DNA from: Variovorax sp. PBL-H6
GTDB taxonomy: Bacteria; Pseudomonadota; Gammaproteobacteria; Burkholderiales; Burkholderiaceae_C
Reading direction: 5' to 3'
NCBI RefSeq assembly: GCF_901827155.1
Contig: NZ_LR594659.1
Coordinates: 1,054,001 to 1,118,000, forward strand
Length of the DNA: 64,000 bases
A model generated the notes under the pieces. That model was not told the origin of the DNA and did not search any database. It saw only the letters and a program-made list of their open reading frames with translations. Shown piece after piece: positions 27,731 through 36,820 of the stretch (positions are counted from its first letter, which is position 1; every line of letters begins with the position of its first letter). Both the position numbers and the translations under genes were made by a program.

Positions 27731-27873
27731 AGCCCGAGGACCTGGGCGTGGACGTCAAGCCGCGCCTGAAGACCCTGAAGGTCAGCGAGCCGCCCAAGCG
27801 CGGCGCCGGCATCAAGGTGCCCGATGTGGCCACGCTGGTCGACAAACTCAAGAACGAAGCAAAGGTGATCTGA
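27718..27873 (+). pseudogene. etfB: etfB 3' remnant (electron transfer flavoprotein beta)
   Basis: The last ~51 codons of etfB remain, reading VKPEDLGVDVKPRLKTLKV, then SEPPKRGAGIKVPDV and ending KLKNEAKVI, the conserved EtfB C-terminus. About 200 N-terminal residues, including the AMP/FAD-contacting core, are absent. The reading frame is one base off from the upstream istA fragment, so no fusion protein is made. The TGA is 2 bp before the etfA ATG, the normal etfBA spacing. Confidence 0.88.
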
Positions 27874-27875
27874 AC

Positions 27876-28808
27876 ATGACCGTCCTCGTCATTGCCGAAC
27901 ACGACCACGCCACCGTCAAGCCGGCGACCCTCAACACCGTGACCGCGGGCATCGCCTGCCAGAGCGGCGATGTGCATGTGCTGGTGGCCGGTGCCAATGC
28001 AGCCGAAGCCGCGGCCGCCGCAGCCAAGATTGTGGGCGTCGCCAAGGTCATCGCGGCCGACAGCCCGAGCCTCGCCGAGAACCTGGCGGAGAACGTCGCC
28101 GCGCAAGTCCTGGCGATCGCCAAGAACTACAGCCACATCCTGTTCCCGGCCACGGCCAACGGCAAGAACGTGGCGCCCCGCGTTGCCGCCAAGCTCGACG
28201 TCGCGCAGATCAGCGACATCACCAAGGTCGACAGACCCGACACCTTCGAGCGCCCGATCTACGCGGGCAACGCCATTTCCATCGTGCAGAGCAGCGATGC
28301 GATCAAGGTGGTCACGGTGCGCACCGGCTTCGACCCGGCAGCAGCGACCGGCGGCAATGCCACGGTGGAGAACGCCGAAGGCGTGGCGGACAGCGGCAAG
28401 TCGAGCTTCGTCGGCCGCGAAGTGACCAAGAGCGATCGTCCTGAACTCACCGCAGCCAAGATCATCATCAGCGGCGGCCGAGCACTCGGCAGCGCCGAGA
28501 AGTTCACCGAAGTGATGACGCCTCTGGCGGACAAGCTCAACGCGGGCCTGGGTGCCAGCCGCGCCGCAGTGGACGCGGGCTACGCCCCGAACGACTGGCA
28601 AGTGGGCCAGACCGGCAAGATCGTCGCCCCGCAGCTCTACATCGCCGCGGGCATCTCCGGCCCGATCCAGCATCTGGCGGGCATGAAGGATTCGAAGGTG
28701 ATCGTCGCGATCAACAAGGACGAAGAAGCGCCGATCTTCTCGGTGGCCGACTATGGCCTCGCGGCGGACCTGTTCACCGCGGTGCCGGAACTGGTCAAAG
28801 CCCTCTGA
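27876..28808 (+). CDS. etfA: Electron transfer flavoprotein subunit alpha
   Basis: A full-length (310 residue) EtfA, which with EtfB binds FAD and carries electrons from acyl-CoA dehydrogenases to ETF-ubiquinone oxidoreductase. The C-terminal FAD domain is intact ([57 protein letters not shown]). Its partner gene immediately upstream is destroyed and its native promoter removed, so expression would depend on glmS read-through or on IS21-derived promoter sequences. Function requires another etfB elsewhere. Confidence 0.95.
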   Translation: MTVLVIAEHDHATVKPATLNTVTAGIACQSGDVHVLVAGANAAEAAAAAAKIVGVAKVIAADSPSLAENLAENVAAQVLAIAKNYSHILFPATANGKNVAPRVAAKLDVAQISDITKVDRPDTFERPIYAGNAISIVQSSDAIKVVTVRTGFDPAAATGGNATVENAEGVADSGKSSFVGREVTKSDRPELTAAKIIISGGRALGSAEKFTEVMTPLADKLNAGLGASRAAVDAGYAPNDWQVGQTGKIVAPQLYIAAGISGPIQHLAGMKDSKVIVAINKDEEAPIFSVADYGLAADLFTAVPELVKAL

Positions 28809-28964
28809 GTAGAGGGCGCCGCTGAATGGTAAGGCGCAAGAAGGTCACCTGGACCAAGATCATCGCTCGCAGTATTGCGGCGATCTCGCGCAGCGCACGA
28901 ACGCTCGGGTCGTCGGGGAGGCGATCAAGCCGGCAATGTGTTCCTTTGGTGCTGGTGGGCGAGA

Positions 28965-29387
28965 TCATTGTGGGCGGTGACCGCGTTCCTGCAGGATCCA
29001 GGTGTTGCCATCGGGATCAGCGAGATCGGCGATGCTGGCGTAGTCGCGGCGCTGTGGGTCCAGCCCCGTGCCCCAAGCGCCGGCCCATGTCGGCACAGGA
29101 TCCTTGTGCCGGACGGCGCCGACGGCCACGCCGCGCGCGATGAGTTCTGCGCGCCCATGCGCGAGGTCAGTCGTCACCAGGTACAGGTTGTGCACCCGCA
29201 CAGGAGAGTCTGCAACGACCAGTTGTATCGAACATGCGGAGCCGGGCGGGGTGAGCTGCACGACCCGGAAGTCGGCCGTGGGACGGTAATCGACGTCGAG
29301 GGAGAAGCCGGCCTGCGCCGTATAGAAGGCGAGCGCACGGTCGATGTCGGCCACAGGCAGCTGAACGACTTCCAAGGCGAGCATCAT
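28965..29387 (-). CDS. VOC (glyoxalase/bleomycin-resistance) family protein
   Basis: A 140-residue single-domain VOC protein. The first beta-alpha-beta module is LEVVQLPVADIDRALAFYTAQAGFSLDVDY, and the C-terminal module ends YASIADLADPDGNTWILQER with the metal-binding Glu/Asp region typical of the family. The substrate is unknown. The start at 29387 is supported by a GGGAG ribosome site. It lies 34 bp downstream of the alpha/beta hydrolase gene on the same strand and is probably co-transcribed with it. Confidence 0.85.
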   Translation of the reverse strand: MMLALEVVQLPVADIDRALAFYTAQAGFSLDVDYRPTADFRVVQLTPPGSACSIQLVVADSPVRVHNLYLVTTDLAHGRAELIARGVAVGAVRHKDPVPTWAGAWGTGLDPQRRDYASIADLADPDGNTWILQERGHRPQ

Positions 29388-29421
29388 CACTCCCGCGGTG
29401 CGTCGCCGATGCGCGGAGTCA

Positions 29422-30282
29422 TCACCTCTCCGCCGGCAGGAAGTCCCGGATGGCCGCGGCGATTTCGTCGCAATGCGTCTCGAGAGCGAAGTGTCCCGTG
29501 TCGAAGAACGTGACCTTGGCATCCTTGATGTCGCGCTTGAAGGCCTCGGCGCCTGCGGGAAGGAAGAACGGGTCCCCACTGCCCCATGCGGCGAGCAGCG
29601 CTGGCTGGTGCTTCCGAAAGTAAGCCTGGAACTCCGGGTACATATCGACGTTGCTTGCGTAGTCAAGGAATAGATCCAGCTGCACCTCGTGCGCGCCGGG
29701 TCGGGTCATGTAGTGGTTGTCCAGGTTGTAGCCGTCCGGAGAAACCAGCGATCTCTCTTTGACGCCGGTCGTGTACTGCCAGTAGGTTGTCTCGGGCGTC
29801 AACAACGCCCGCAATGCGTCCCGGTTGGCCTGCGATGGCTCCTTCCAGTACGCCCGAATGGGATTCCAGCCGTCGCTCAGTCCTTCGACGTAGGCGTTGC
29901 CGTTCTGCGTGATGATCGCGGTCACCCGCTCTGGATGTTCGACCGCCATTCGCAGGCCCGTAGGCGAGCCGTAGTCGAACACATATATCGCGAAGCGATC
30001 GAGCTTCAGCACCTCGGTGAAACGCGTCATCACTTTCGCCAGGTTCGAGAAGGTGTACTTGAACTCTTCACGTGAGGGCAAATCGGACTGCCCGAAGCCA
30101 GGCAGGTCCGGCGCGACCACTCTGTATCGGTCGGCAAGCTTCGGAATCAAGTCCCGGAACATGTGGCTTGAAGTCGGAAACCCGTGCAGCAGGAGCAGCG
30201 CCGGGGCGTTCGCCGGACCGGCCTCTCGATAGGCTACGCCGTAACCGTCGACATCGACACGGTTGTATTTGATGGCGTTCAT
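29422..30282 (-). CDS. Alpha/beta hydrolase (epoxide hydrolase/haloalkane dehalogenase type)
   Basis: A 286-residue cytosolic hydrolase. The oxyanion motif is LLLLHGFPTSSHMFRDLIP, the nucleophile elbow is VFDYGSPTG with Asp in the nucleophile position, and the C-terminal catalytic His is in DTGHFALETH. An Asp nucleophile is characteristic of epoxide hydrolases and haloalkane dehalogenases rather than Ser esterases. The ATG at 30282 is preferred (AAGGA upstream); ATG 30288 and TTG 30297 are also in frame. It is divergent from a CGNR regulator, with repeated GGTTAC motifs between them. Confidence 0.88.
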   Translation of the reverse strand: MNAIKYNRVDVDGYGVAYREAGPANAPALLLLHGFPTSSHMFRDLIPKLADRYRVVAPDLPGFGQSDLPSREEFKYTFSNLAKVMTRFTEVLKLDRFAIYVFDYGSPTGLRMAVEHPERVTAIITQNGNAYVEGLSDGWNPIRAYWKEPSQANRDALRALLTPETTYWQYTTGVKERSLVSPDGYNLDNHYMTRPGAHEVQLDLFLDYASNVDMYPEFQAYFRKHQPALLAAWGSGDPFFLPAGAEAFKRDIKDAKVTFFDTGHFALETHCDEIAAAIRDFLPAER

Positions 30283-30300
30283 CTTCATCCTTTTCAAGCC

Positions 30301-30510
30301 GGTTAACCTTGGCGCTAACTTCTGATAGGTTACGTAGTGCTTCAGCTGTCGGTGTATGAAACATCGATCTGTACTTCGCCCTAGTCAGCAAACGCCGCGA
30401 GATACATGGATACGTCCGATCTGACTCTTCGAGAGCTGTAACCCTGCTACCATCTACTCAGAGGTTACTCACCGGCCTGGTAACCTGTCAAGCGCCTAAA
30501 CAAGGGTTAT
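30301..30510. promoter_or_regulatory. Cluster of GGTTAC/GTAACC operator-like motifs
   Basis: The 220-bp gap between the hydrolase and the CGNR regulator holds GGTTAACC (30301-30308), GGTTAC (30328-30333), GTAACC (30438-30443), GGTTAC (30463-30468), GTAACC (30480-30485) and GGTTAT (30505-30510). The pair at 30463-30485 forms an inverted repeat with 11-bp spacing. Such clustering suggests binding sites for a dimeric regulator, most simply the CGNR protein encoded alongside. Confidence 0.5.
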
Positions 30511-30518
30511 CGGCGAGA

Positions 30519-31247
30519 ATGGGTATTCACATGAACTCACGGAAAGCCGCGGTGGCAGCTCGACCACACCCCAGTCATGAGAAGACCGCAACACCTCGTG
30601 CCACACAGGAGTTGCCTTCGCCTTTCTTCATCGGGGGCGTCCTCGCGTTGGACTTCCTCAATTCGATTGCATCGCCAGTGGACGTCCCGGTGGAATGGCT
30701 CGGCTCAGGCGAAGATTTCTTGAACTGGTTGTCGAAGGCGAATCTGGTTCAGCCAGAAACGCTGGAGCACATGCGCAGGTCGGCCGGCCCTGGGGAGCTC
30801 GATGCCGTGGCAGCGCAGGCGCGGGCGCTTCGCAACTGGTTTCGCTCGTTCGTGACATCTCACATGGGCGCCCGGCTCCGGCCCAAGGCGATTCAAGAGC
30901 TGGAGCCTTTGAACCGGCTGCTGGCTCGCGACGAGGTGTATGGCCAGATAGTTCCCCGAAGCGCGGGCTCGGACGGCGAAACCATCTCGGGACTCGAGTT
31001 CGTTGCGGACCGACGCTGGCGCTCCCCAGACACCTTGCTGCTGCCGCTTGCGAAGGTGATGGCAGACCTGGTCACCACGGTCGATTTCACGCAAGTCAAG
31101 GGTTGCGAGTGGCACACCTGCACCTTGCTGTTCGTCGACACCACGAGGGGACACATGCGTCGCTGGTGCAGCATGGCTGTATGCGGAAATCGGGCCAAGC
31201 AGGCTGCGCATCGCGAGCGGGCACCTCGCGGCAGCAAGGCCAAGTAG
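30519..31247 (+). CDS. CGNR zinc-finger / ABATE-domain regulator
   Basis: A 242-residue protein with an N-terminal ABATE-type domain (FFIGGVLALDFLNSI to about residue 170) and a C-terminal zinc-finger segment CEWHTCTLLFVDTTRGHMRRWCSMAVCGNRAKQAAHRER that contains the CGNR signature and four cysteines. This family is regarded as stress-related transcription regulators. Start ATG 30519 or 30531. It is divergent from the hydrolase/VOC pair and is followed by a TMEM175-like gene 49 bp downstream. Confidence 0.9.
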   Translation: MGIHMNSRKAAVAARPHPSHEKTATPRATQELPSPFFIGGVLALDFLNSIASPVDVPVEWLGSGEDFLNWLSKANLVQPETLEHMRRSAGPGELDAVAAQARALRNWFRSFVTSHMGARLRPKAIQELEPLNRLLARDEVYGQIVPRSAGSDGETISGLEFVADRRWRSPDTLLLPLAKVMADLVTTVDFTQVKGCEWHTCTLLFVDTTRGHMRRWCSMAVCGNRAKQAAHRERAPRGSKAK

Positions 31248-31296
31248 CTGCTCAAGCACCGATAGCAGGCAGATCGCCCAATCCTTGGAGCAAGAA

Positions 31297-31890
31297 ATGC
31301 ACGCAGAAAGGACAAGCGCGGTAAGCGCGCATCGGTTGGGTGTGTTCTCAGACGCAGTCATCGCGGTGATCATGACCGTGATGGTGCTTGAACTCAAAGC
31401 ACCGGAGCACGCTGATTTCTCTGCCCTCTGGCCCCTTTGGCACACGGTTGTCAGCTATGCCGTCAGCTACCTGTTCATCGCCATCATTTGGATCAATCAC
31501 CACTACCTTATGAGCCTCGTGGGCCCTCCCACGCTTCGATTGATTTGGTTCAACTTCGCCCATCTCTTCCTGGTGTCGTTCCTGCCGTTCGCGACAGCAT
31601 GGATTGCCCGTACCCAGCTTGCGTCGGCGCCTGTCGTGTTCTACGCGGCGCTCTTCGTATGCGTGGACATTGCCTTCAACGTTTTCGAGCGAGAGGTATT
31701 ACGGCGAGCGGATGCCTCGCAGGTGCCCGCCCGGGCAAGGCGCATGGCGAGGCGCCGATCTCTCGCGGCTCTTGCGATCTTTGCCGTAGCGACGGTTGTC
31801 GCTTTCGTTGCGCCGCGCCTTGCATTCGGTCTTATATGCGGCGCATTGCTCCTCCACTTGTGGCCCGAGTTCTCCAATGGGCGGCCGTGA
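31297..31890 (+). CDS. TMEM175/DUF1211 family membrane protein
   Basis: This 197-residue protein has five to six transmembrane helices. The first helix carries the family hallmark VFSDAVIAVIMTVMVLELKAP (FSD motif), which lines the pore in bacterial TMEM175 potassium channels. Bacterial members have one six-helix repeat and form tetramers. The ATG at 31297 is preferred, with GGAGCAAG upstream. It probably forms a potassium-permeable channel; the match is to the N-terminal motif and topology. Confidence 0.82.
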   Translation: MHAERTSAVSAHRLGVFSDAVIAVIMTVMVLELKAPEHADFSALWPLWHTVVSYAVSYLFIAIIWINHHYLMSLVGPPTLRLIWFNFAHLFLVSFLPFATAWIARTQLASAPVVFYAALFVCVDIAFNVFEREVLRRADASQVPARARRMARRRSLAALAIFAVATVVAFVAPRLAFGLICGALLLHLWPEFSNGRP

Positions 31891-32021
31891 CGGCCCTACA
31901 GTTGGCCAGAAGCAGACCAACTATTGGCCGACCGGCTTCCGCTTCAGACTAACCGATAGCGGTCGCAGCCCCCCGAGCAGCGGCCACCGGGCTCGCGTGG
32001 CACAGGGACACGGGCAATGCC

Positions 32022-32150
32022 TTAATGAGCATAGACGGTGTAGACGGCGCCTATACCCGCCGCCAGCAATCCGACTGCCACGCCGTGGGCAAGCCGTCTG
32101 AAATCTTCCTTGGATGCCACGAGGGGCAAAGCCGGATTGTGCAGAGTCAT
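32022..32150 (-). CDS. Small putative membrane peptide, possibly a truncated transporter start
   Basis: A 42-codon frame (MTLHNPALPLVASKEDF, then one hydrophobic segment LAHGVAVGLLAAGIGAVYTVYAH) between the TMEM175-like gene and the frameshifted AhpD-like gene. The sequence looks like the N-terminus of a DMT-type transporter cut after the first helix, but this is a guess. No clear ribosome site. Confidence 0.25.
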   Translation of the reverse strand: MTLHNPALPLVASKEDFRRLAHGVAVGLLAAGIGAVYTVYAH

Positions 32151-32175
32151 GCTGCTCTACTTGCGTGGCCGATGC

Positions 32176-32714
32176 TTAGACCGAGAGATTGGGAGCGGCG
32201 GGGAAGTCCACCGGGACGCGTGTGGTCGCGTGCAGGTAGTTGGTCACCGTCTTGTCGCCAATCGCCACGATCGTGTCCACCAGGTTGGCCTTGGTCCAGC
32301 CGGCGGCGAGGAAGGCCTCCACCAGCGCCGGATCGGCATGGCCGCGTTCACTGGCGATGTTGCGCACCAGCTGCGCCAGCGCATCGAGCTTGGCATCGAA
32401 GCTGGCCCTGCCGCCGCCGACCTCGAGGATCTGCGCATCGCTGAAGCCGTGCATCTTGCCATGACGGTGTGCGCCGCCAGGCAGTACTCGCAGCCATTCA
32501 CCTGGCTTACGGCCAGGTTCACCGCCTCACGCGCCTTGCCGGTGATGCTGCTCTTGGCGTTCTGGAAAGCGAGATAGGCGCCCAGCGCGGTCTCGGAATG
32601 AGCGAAGGTCGCATACAGGTTCGGGACCTTGCCGATGCTCTTTGTGAGCTGGTCGAAGAGCGCCTGATTGGCAGGGGAAACTTCTTCGCGGGTGGGGACG
32701 TTGATCGTGGTCAT
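32176..32714 (-). pseudogene. AhpD-like carboxymuconolactone decarboxylase family gene, frameshifted
   Basis: The first ~85 codons (MTTINVPTREEVSPANQALFDQL to NGCEYCLAAHTVM) and the last ~90 (MHGFSDAQILEVGG to PAAPNLSV) form one CMD/AhpD protein in two frames. The break is at 32458-32461, where HTVM should continue GKMHGF; one G appears lost from a short G run. The CxxC-type redox motif GCEYC lies before the break, so the product would be truncated after it. Either a real null mutation or a sequencing error. The first ATG has GGAG upstream. Confidence 0.8.
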
Positions 32715-32777
32715 GGTGTTCTCCAATGGAAAAGTTCGGTTGAAAGGACGGTTGAGGGGAAGGGAGCGAGCGACGCG

Positions 32778-33422
32778 TCACTGCGCCGTGTAGCCGCCGT
32801 CGACCGCGATGCGCTGCCCGGTGAGGTAGCGCGCCTTGTCGCTGGCGAGGAACACGATGGTCTCGGCAATCTCCTCCGGCGTCGCGGCGCGGCGGGCAGG
32901 GATCGTGGAGAGAAAGCCCGCCTTGGCTTCCTCGCTGCCGCCGACGAAGCGGTCGAGCATTTCGGTAGCCACGGGCCCGGGCGCCACGGCGTTCGCGCGC
33001 ACGCCGGCGGCAGCGCCTTCGAGCGCGGCGCTCTTGGTCAGGCCCTCGACGGCGTGCTTGCTGGCGGCATAGACCGAAGCGCCCGCAATGCCGACCTGGC
33101 CCGCGATCGAGGAGAGATTGATGATGGAGCCCGAGCCCTGGGCCAGCATCACGCGCATCTCATGCTTGAGCGACAGCAGCGTGCCGAGCACATTGGTCGC
33201 GAAGGTGGCTTCGTAGTTGGCGACCGTCTGCTCCGCGATCGGGCTCAGTTCCCCTTCGGTGCCGGCGTTGTTCACTGCCACATCAATGCGGCCGAAGCGT
33301 TCGACGGTCTGCTCGACGAGGCTGCGGACCTCTGCCTCAAAGCGAACGTCGGCCCGCAGGAACTCGGCTTCAGCGCCCAGCGCGCGCAGCTCGGCGGCCA
33401 GGGCCTGGCCTGCCTCGTGACC
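32778..33422 (-). pseudogene. SDR family oxidoreductase, 5'-truncated
   Basis: The gene retains about 215 codons of an SDR, from GQALAAELRALGAEAEFLRADV through DVAVNNAG, the catalytic SSIAGQ...YAASK and the C-terminal YLTGQRIAVDGGYTAQ. The N-terminal ~35-40 residues, including the TGxxxGxG cofactor motif and the start codon, are missing. Upstream sequence turns abruptly into a LysR gene on the other strand. An internal GTG could start a short product, but it could not bind NAD(P) normally. Confidence 0.82.
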
Positions 33423-33430
33423 CGCGTCTT

Positions 33431-33988
33431 CACGACGGCTTCATTGACCTGGTTGAACAGGGCATCGATGTGGCGGTGCGCATCGGCGAACTGCCGGACA
33501 GCAGTCTGCTCGCCAGGCGCGTGGGGACGTCGAGCCGTGTCCTGGTGGCCCACCGCAGCTATCTGCGTTTGCTGCCGAAGGGCACGAAGGCGCCCAAGGT
33601 GCCGGAGGACCTAGCCCGCCACAACTGCGTGGTCTATACGGAGGTCCCGATGCGCAAAGCCTGGGGCTTCACGGCCGGCCCCGGAGCGGCGCAACCGGTG
33701 GGCACGAAGCGGACCGTGCATGTGGAAGGCAACCTGCAGACCAACAGCAGCGAGGTGATCAGGGCATCGATCCTTTCGGGCATGGGCATCGGCTACTCGC
33801 CGGAATGGCTCTTCGACAGGGAGATCGCAAGCGGCGAGCTCCAGCAGTTGCTGCCGGATTGGCAGACGGTCACTATGCCCATCCATCTGGTGAGTCCTCA
33901 GGAGCGCAGGCACTCAGCCAAGGTGAAAGCCTTTGCCGAGCATGTCGGCAAGAGGATGGCATTTGGCCGAGATGGCGGGGATCTCTAG
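33431..33988 (+). pseudogene. LysR family regulator, 5'-truncated
   Basis: About 185 codons of a LysR effector domain remain, from HDGFIDLVEQGIDVAVRIGELPDSSLLARRVG to the C-terminus. The DNA-binding helix-turn-helix and linker (about 115 residues) are absent. The first recognisable residue lies within 10 bp of the last recognisable residue of the SDR on the opposite strand, so one deletion removed both gene starts and their shared promoter region. Compare the intact divergent pair at 3970-5777. Confidence 0.82.
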
Positions 33989-34136
33989 CAGCATCAAGCC
34001 GAGGCGCTCAAGCCAATCGTCGCGCTCTAAACAACCATGGGACGCAGGCTGGTTTCGGTGACTGGCCCCAAGAGAGTGGAGGCGGAGATGCGCTGCAGAA
34101 AAGCGACGGCGGGCACCCAGGTTTAGTCAAGAATGA

Positions 34137-34185
34137 CCACAACTTTAGGAAACCTACGAGCGCCGTAGGTTTACCAAAGTTGTGG
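34137..34185. terminator. Large imperfect stem-loop between LysR remnant and AraC gene
   Basis: Two 21-bp arms (19 of 21 positions pair) around a 7-base loop; the stem begins CCACAACTTT and ends AAAGTTGTGG. It lies between the 3' ends of the rightward LysR remnant and the leftward AraC gene, where a bidirectional terminator is expected. There is no long T run, so a protein-binding or repeat-type element is also possible. Confidence 0.45.
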
Positions 34186-34256
34186 AACGAATGACGGTCG
34201 TGGTGGTGGCGTGTGCGGCACCCCAAGTTGCACCGGACAAACGCAGACACGTGGCG

Positions 34257-35213
34257 TCATCCCTGCGCGGGCTTAATGCGACGCACCTCGGAAGGTTCGA
34301 TCCCAAAACTCTTGCGAAACGCCTTGACGAAGCTGCTGCGACTGGCATATCCCGCGTTGCGGGCGACTGCTTCGATTGGCAAGCCGCTCGCCTTGAGCTG
34401 GGACATCGCCTGTCGCAATCGCAGCGCCCGAAGGACCTGCATCGGCGGCTTTCCGACGGTGTCCGTGAATCGGGCCACGAAGGCGGAGCGACTGAGACAA
34501 GCCAGATGGGCAAGGCTGTGGAGCGAGTGGTCGTCCCCGGGGCGCATGGCCATCGCGGCGAAGGCGCGCGCAACCAGGGGATCACTGATGACCGAGAAGC
34601 GCTCCACCCATGCGTTCATCGAAACAAGTGACCTGCGCAAGAGTAGGACGATGACCTGCTTCAACAAGGCGGCACTCATCGCGCCGCTTCCGATCTCCTG
34701 CGCGACGAGCTCGTTGATTGCTGCTTGCAGTTTGACATCCACCTGATCTTCGGCACTGAACTGCTCGAAAATCGGTTCCGTCAACCCGCCGAAGAGGTCC
34801 GTGCACGCGCCATAGGTGGCGTGAAAGTAACCGCAGACAAGAACCAGCGACGGGTCGTCATTTCCTGCCGTGACCTTCCGGATTGCGTCCGGGGACCTGT
34901 TTTGCACTCGACCGTTGATCGACAGCAAGCCGGAAAAGCCGTTGGTCCCTTCAACCTCTATGCGGAACAGTGACTTGGGCGGAACGACGATCAGCGTGTG
35001 CGGCATCAATGGGATGGGATCCCCGTTATCCACCACGGCCCGACCGTTGCCGACCAGGTTGTAGTGGATTCCCGGCGCGTTCACGCCGCCTAACTCCAGG
35101 CTGTATCCCATGCTGACCAAGCACTCGGTGAGGGCCACGAAGTTCACCTCCAGAGTTCCGAGAAGGCTCTCGAGATCAGCGGGAGAAGCGCGTAGGACTG
35201 AATGTTCGTGCAA
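34257..35213 (-). CDS. AraC family regulator with cupin-like sensor
   Basis: A 318-residue regulator. The N-terminal ~190 residues form a cupin-like ligand domain (SLELGGVNAPGIHYNLVGNGRAVVDNGDPIPLMPHTLIVVPP), and the C-terminal ~100 residues an AraC helix-turn-helix pair (LAHLACLSRSAFVARFTDTVGKPPMQVLRALRLRQA and AVARNAGYASRSSFVKAFRKSFG). This domain pairing is common in regulators of oxidoreductase or reactive-electrophile genes. No target is adjacent on the divergent side, because an IS256 element lies about 170 bp away. Confidence 0.9.
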   Translation of the reverse strand: MHEHSVLRASPADLESLLGTLEVNFVALTECLVSMGYSLELGGVNAPGIHYNLVGNGRAVVDNGDPIPLMPHTLIVVPPKSLFRIEVEGTNGFSGLLSINGRVQNRSPDAIRKVTAGNDDPSLVLVCGYFHATYGACTDLFGGLTEPIFEQFSAEDQVDVKLQAAINELVAQEIGSGAMSAALLKQVIVLLLRRSLVSMNAWVERFSVISDPLVARAFAAMAMRPGDDHSLHSLAHLACLSRSAFVARFTDTVGKPPMQVLRALRLRQAMSQLKASGLPIEAVARNAGYASRSSFVKAFRKSFGIEPSEVRRIKPAQG

Positions 35214-35377
35214 GCTCAGGCTCCAGGTGACGCTCTGAAGAAACGCGTCCCGACCCCGGATGGTACGAAATCATCGGTGGTCCTCTCGCCGCCCGCAAGG
35301 CGCTTGCGACTTTTTGGATGCATTTGCCGGGCGGGCGAGCACATCCGCGCGTTGACCGTTGTAGCGCCTGGTGGGAA

Positions 35378-35385
35378 GAATCAGG
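35378..35385. repeat. Target-site duplication, left copy
   Basis: GAATCAGG flanks the left end of the IS256 element and is repeated exactly at 36821-36828. Eight bases is the usual duplication length for IS256-family transposition. Confidence 0.85.
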
Positions 35386-36820
35386 GTTGATGTCCCGGGA
35401 AGTGGTGTAAGTCTTCTTTCACTCGCTGCGCGGCAAGGCGCGTAGGGCGTAGCCCGGAGCGGCTTGCCGCGCAGCGACCGCTCCCTTCGGGGGTGGCCAT
35501 CGTGAAGTCCGGATAAGTTTGAGGTGCGACCCACCAAACCTGTCCATAAAGGAAATCACAATGACCACCGCCACTATGGCATTAGCCGAGCTCGCCGAGA
35601 AGGGAGCTGATGTCGACGTCCTGCGCCAGATGGTGCAGTTCATGGCCCAGCGCCTGATGGAGCTCGATGTCGAAGGCCGCTGCGGCGCTGCCTACGACGA
35701 GAAGAATCCCGCCGAACGGCTCAACAGCCGCAACGGCTACCGCGAGCGCACCTGGGATACCCGTGCGGGCAGCGTCGAACTGAAGATCCCCAAGCTACGC
35801 CAAGGCAGCTACTTCCCCGAGTTCCTGGAGCCTCGGCGCACCGCCGAGAAGGCGCTCACCGCCGTCATCCAGGAAGCCTACGTTCAGGGCATCTCCACCC
35901 GCTCGGTAGACGACCTGGTCAAGTCGCTGGGCATGAGCGGCGTCTCCAAGAGCCAGGTCAGCCGACTGTGCGGCGAGCTCGATGAGCGCGTCAACGCCTT
36001 CCTGGGACGGCAGATCGAGGGCGACTGGCCCTACCTGTGGATCGACGCCACCTACGTGAAGACGCGCGAGGCCGGCCGCATCGTGAGCGTGGCGGTGATA
36101 GTGGCCGTGGGCGTGAATACCGACGGCCAGCGTGAAGTGCTGGGTTTGAAGGTCGGTGCGTCGGAAGCCGAGCCCTTCTGGACCGAGTTCCTGCGCAGCC
36201 TGAACCGTCGAGGTCTTCGCGGTGTGAAGCTCGTGATCAGCGACAGCCACGAAGGCATCAAGGCGGCGGCTGCGAAGGTCCTGAAGGCCACCTGGCAGCG
36301 TTGCCGGGTGCACTTCATGCGCAACGCTCTGGCGCATGCCGGCAAGACGCAGCGGCGCATGGTCTCGGCCGCCATCGGCACGGTGTTCGTGCAGGACTCC
36401 GCCGATGCTGCGCGAGCCCAATGGAGGTCGGTGGCCGACCAGCTCCGAGACAAGTTCCCCAAGCTCGGCACCTTGATGGACGAAGCGGAGAACGATGTGC
36501 TGGCCTTCATGACCTTCCCGCGGGCGCACTGGACGCAGATCTACAGCACGAATCCTCTGGAACGGCTGAACGCCGAGATCAAGCGTCGCACGAACGTCGT
36601 GGGCATCTTCCCCAACGACGCCTCGATCACCCGGCTCGTCGGCGCCATGATGCTCGAGCAGAACGACGAGTGGTCGCTCAACCGGCGCTATATGCAGTTG
36701 GAGGGCTTGCAGACGCTGAGCGATACTGCGCCCACTCGGCTGTCCGCAGTGGCACGCTGAGTACCGTGCAGCTCAGCCTTCTCCGGGCTGTGGAGCTACA
36801 CCACGGGATGGGACGCGACC
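35386..36820 (+). mobile_element. Complete IS256-family insertion sequence
   Basis: A 1435-bp element with a single transposase gene. The terminal inverted repeats align as GTCCC-N5-GTGGTGTA from the left (35392-35409) and its complement TACACCAC-N5-GGGAC at the right (36797-36814), with weaker matches outward to each end. It is bracketed by the exact 8-bp duplication GAATCAGG. The unbroken duplication shows a single simple insertion with no later rearrangement. Confidence 0.88.
35561..36760 (+). CDS. IS256-family transposase
   Basis: A full-length (399 residue) mutator-type transposase. The DDE triad is seen in [10 protein letters not shown] (first Asp), [10 protein letters not shown] (second Asp) and [23 protein letters not shown] (Glu), with the C/D(2)H-type region [12 protein letters not shown] between. 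Translation starts at ATG 35561 after AAAGGAAA. The gene is intact and presumably active, and the element is bordered by undamaged ends. Confidence 0.95.
   Translation: MTTATMALAELAEKGADVDVLRQMVQFMAQRLMELDVEGRCGAAYDEKNPAERLNSRNGYRERTWDTRAGSVELKIPKLRQGSYFPEFLEPRRTAEKALTAVIQEAYVQGISTRSVDDLVKSLGMSGVSKSQVSRLCGELDERVNAFLGRQIEGDWPYLWIDATYVKTREAGRIVSVAVIVAVGVNTDGQREVLGLKVGASEAEPFWTEFLRSLNRRGLRGVKLVISDSHEGIKAAAAKVLKATWQRCRVHFMRNALAHAGKTQRRMVSAAIGTVFVQDSADAARAQWRSVADQLRDKFPKLGTLMDEAENDVLAFMTFPRAHWTQIYSTNPLERLNAEIKRRTNVVGIFPNDASITRLVGAMMLEQNDEWSLNRRYMQLEGLQTLSDTAPTRLSAVAR

Noticed and set aside
28826..29143. Possible 105-codon gene after etfA
   Set aside because: No family similarity recognised, Arg/Ser-rich, overlaps the VOC gene on the other strand.
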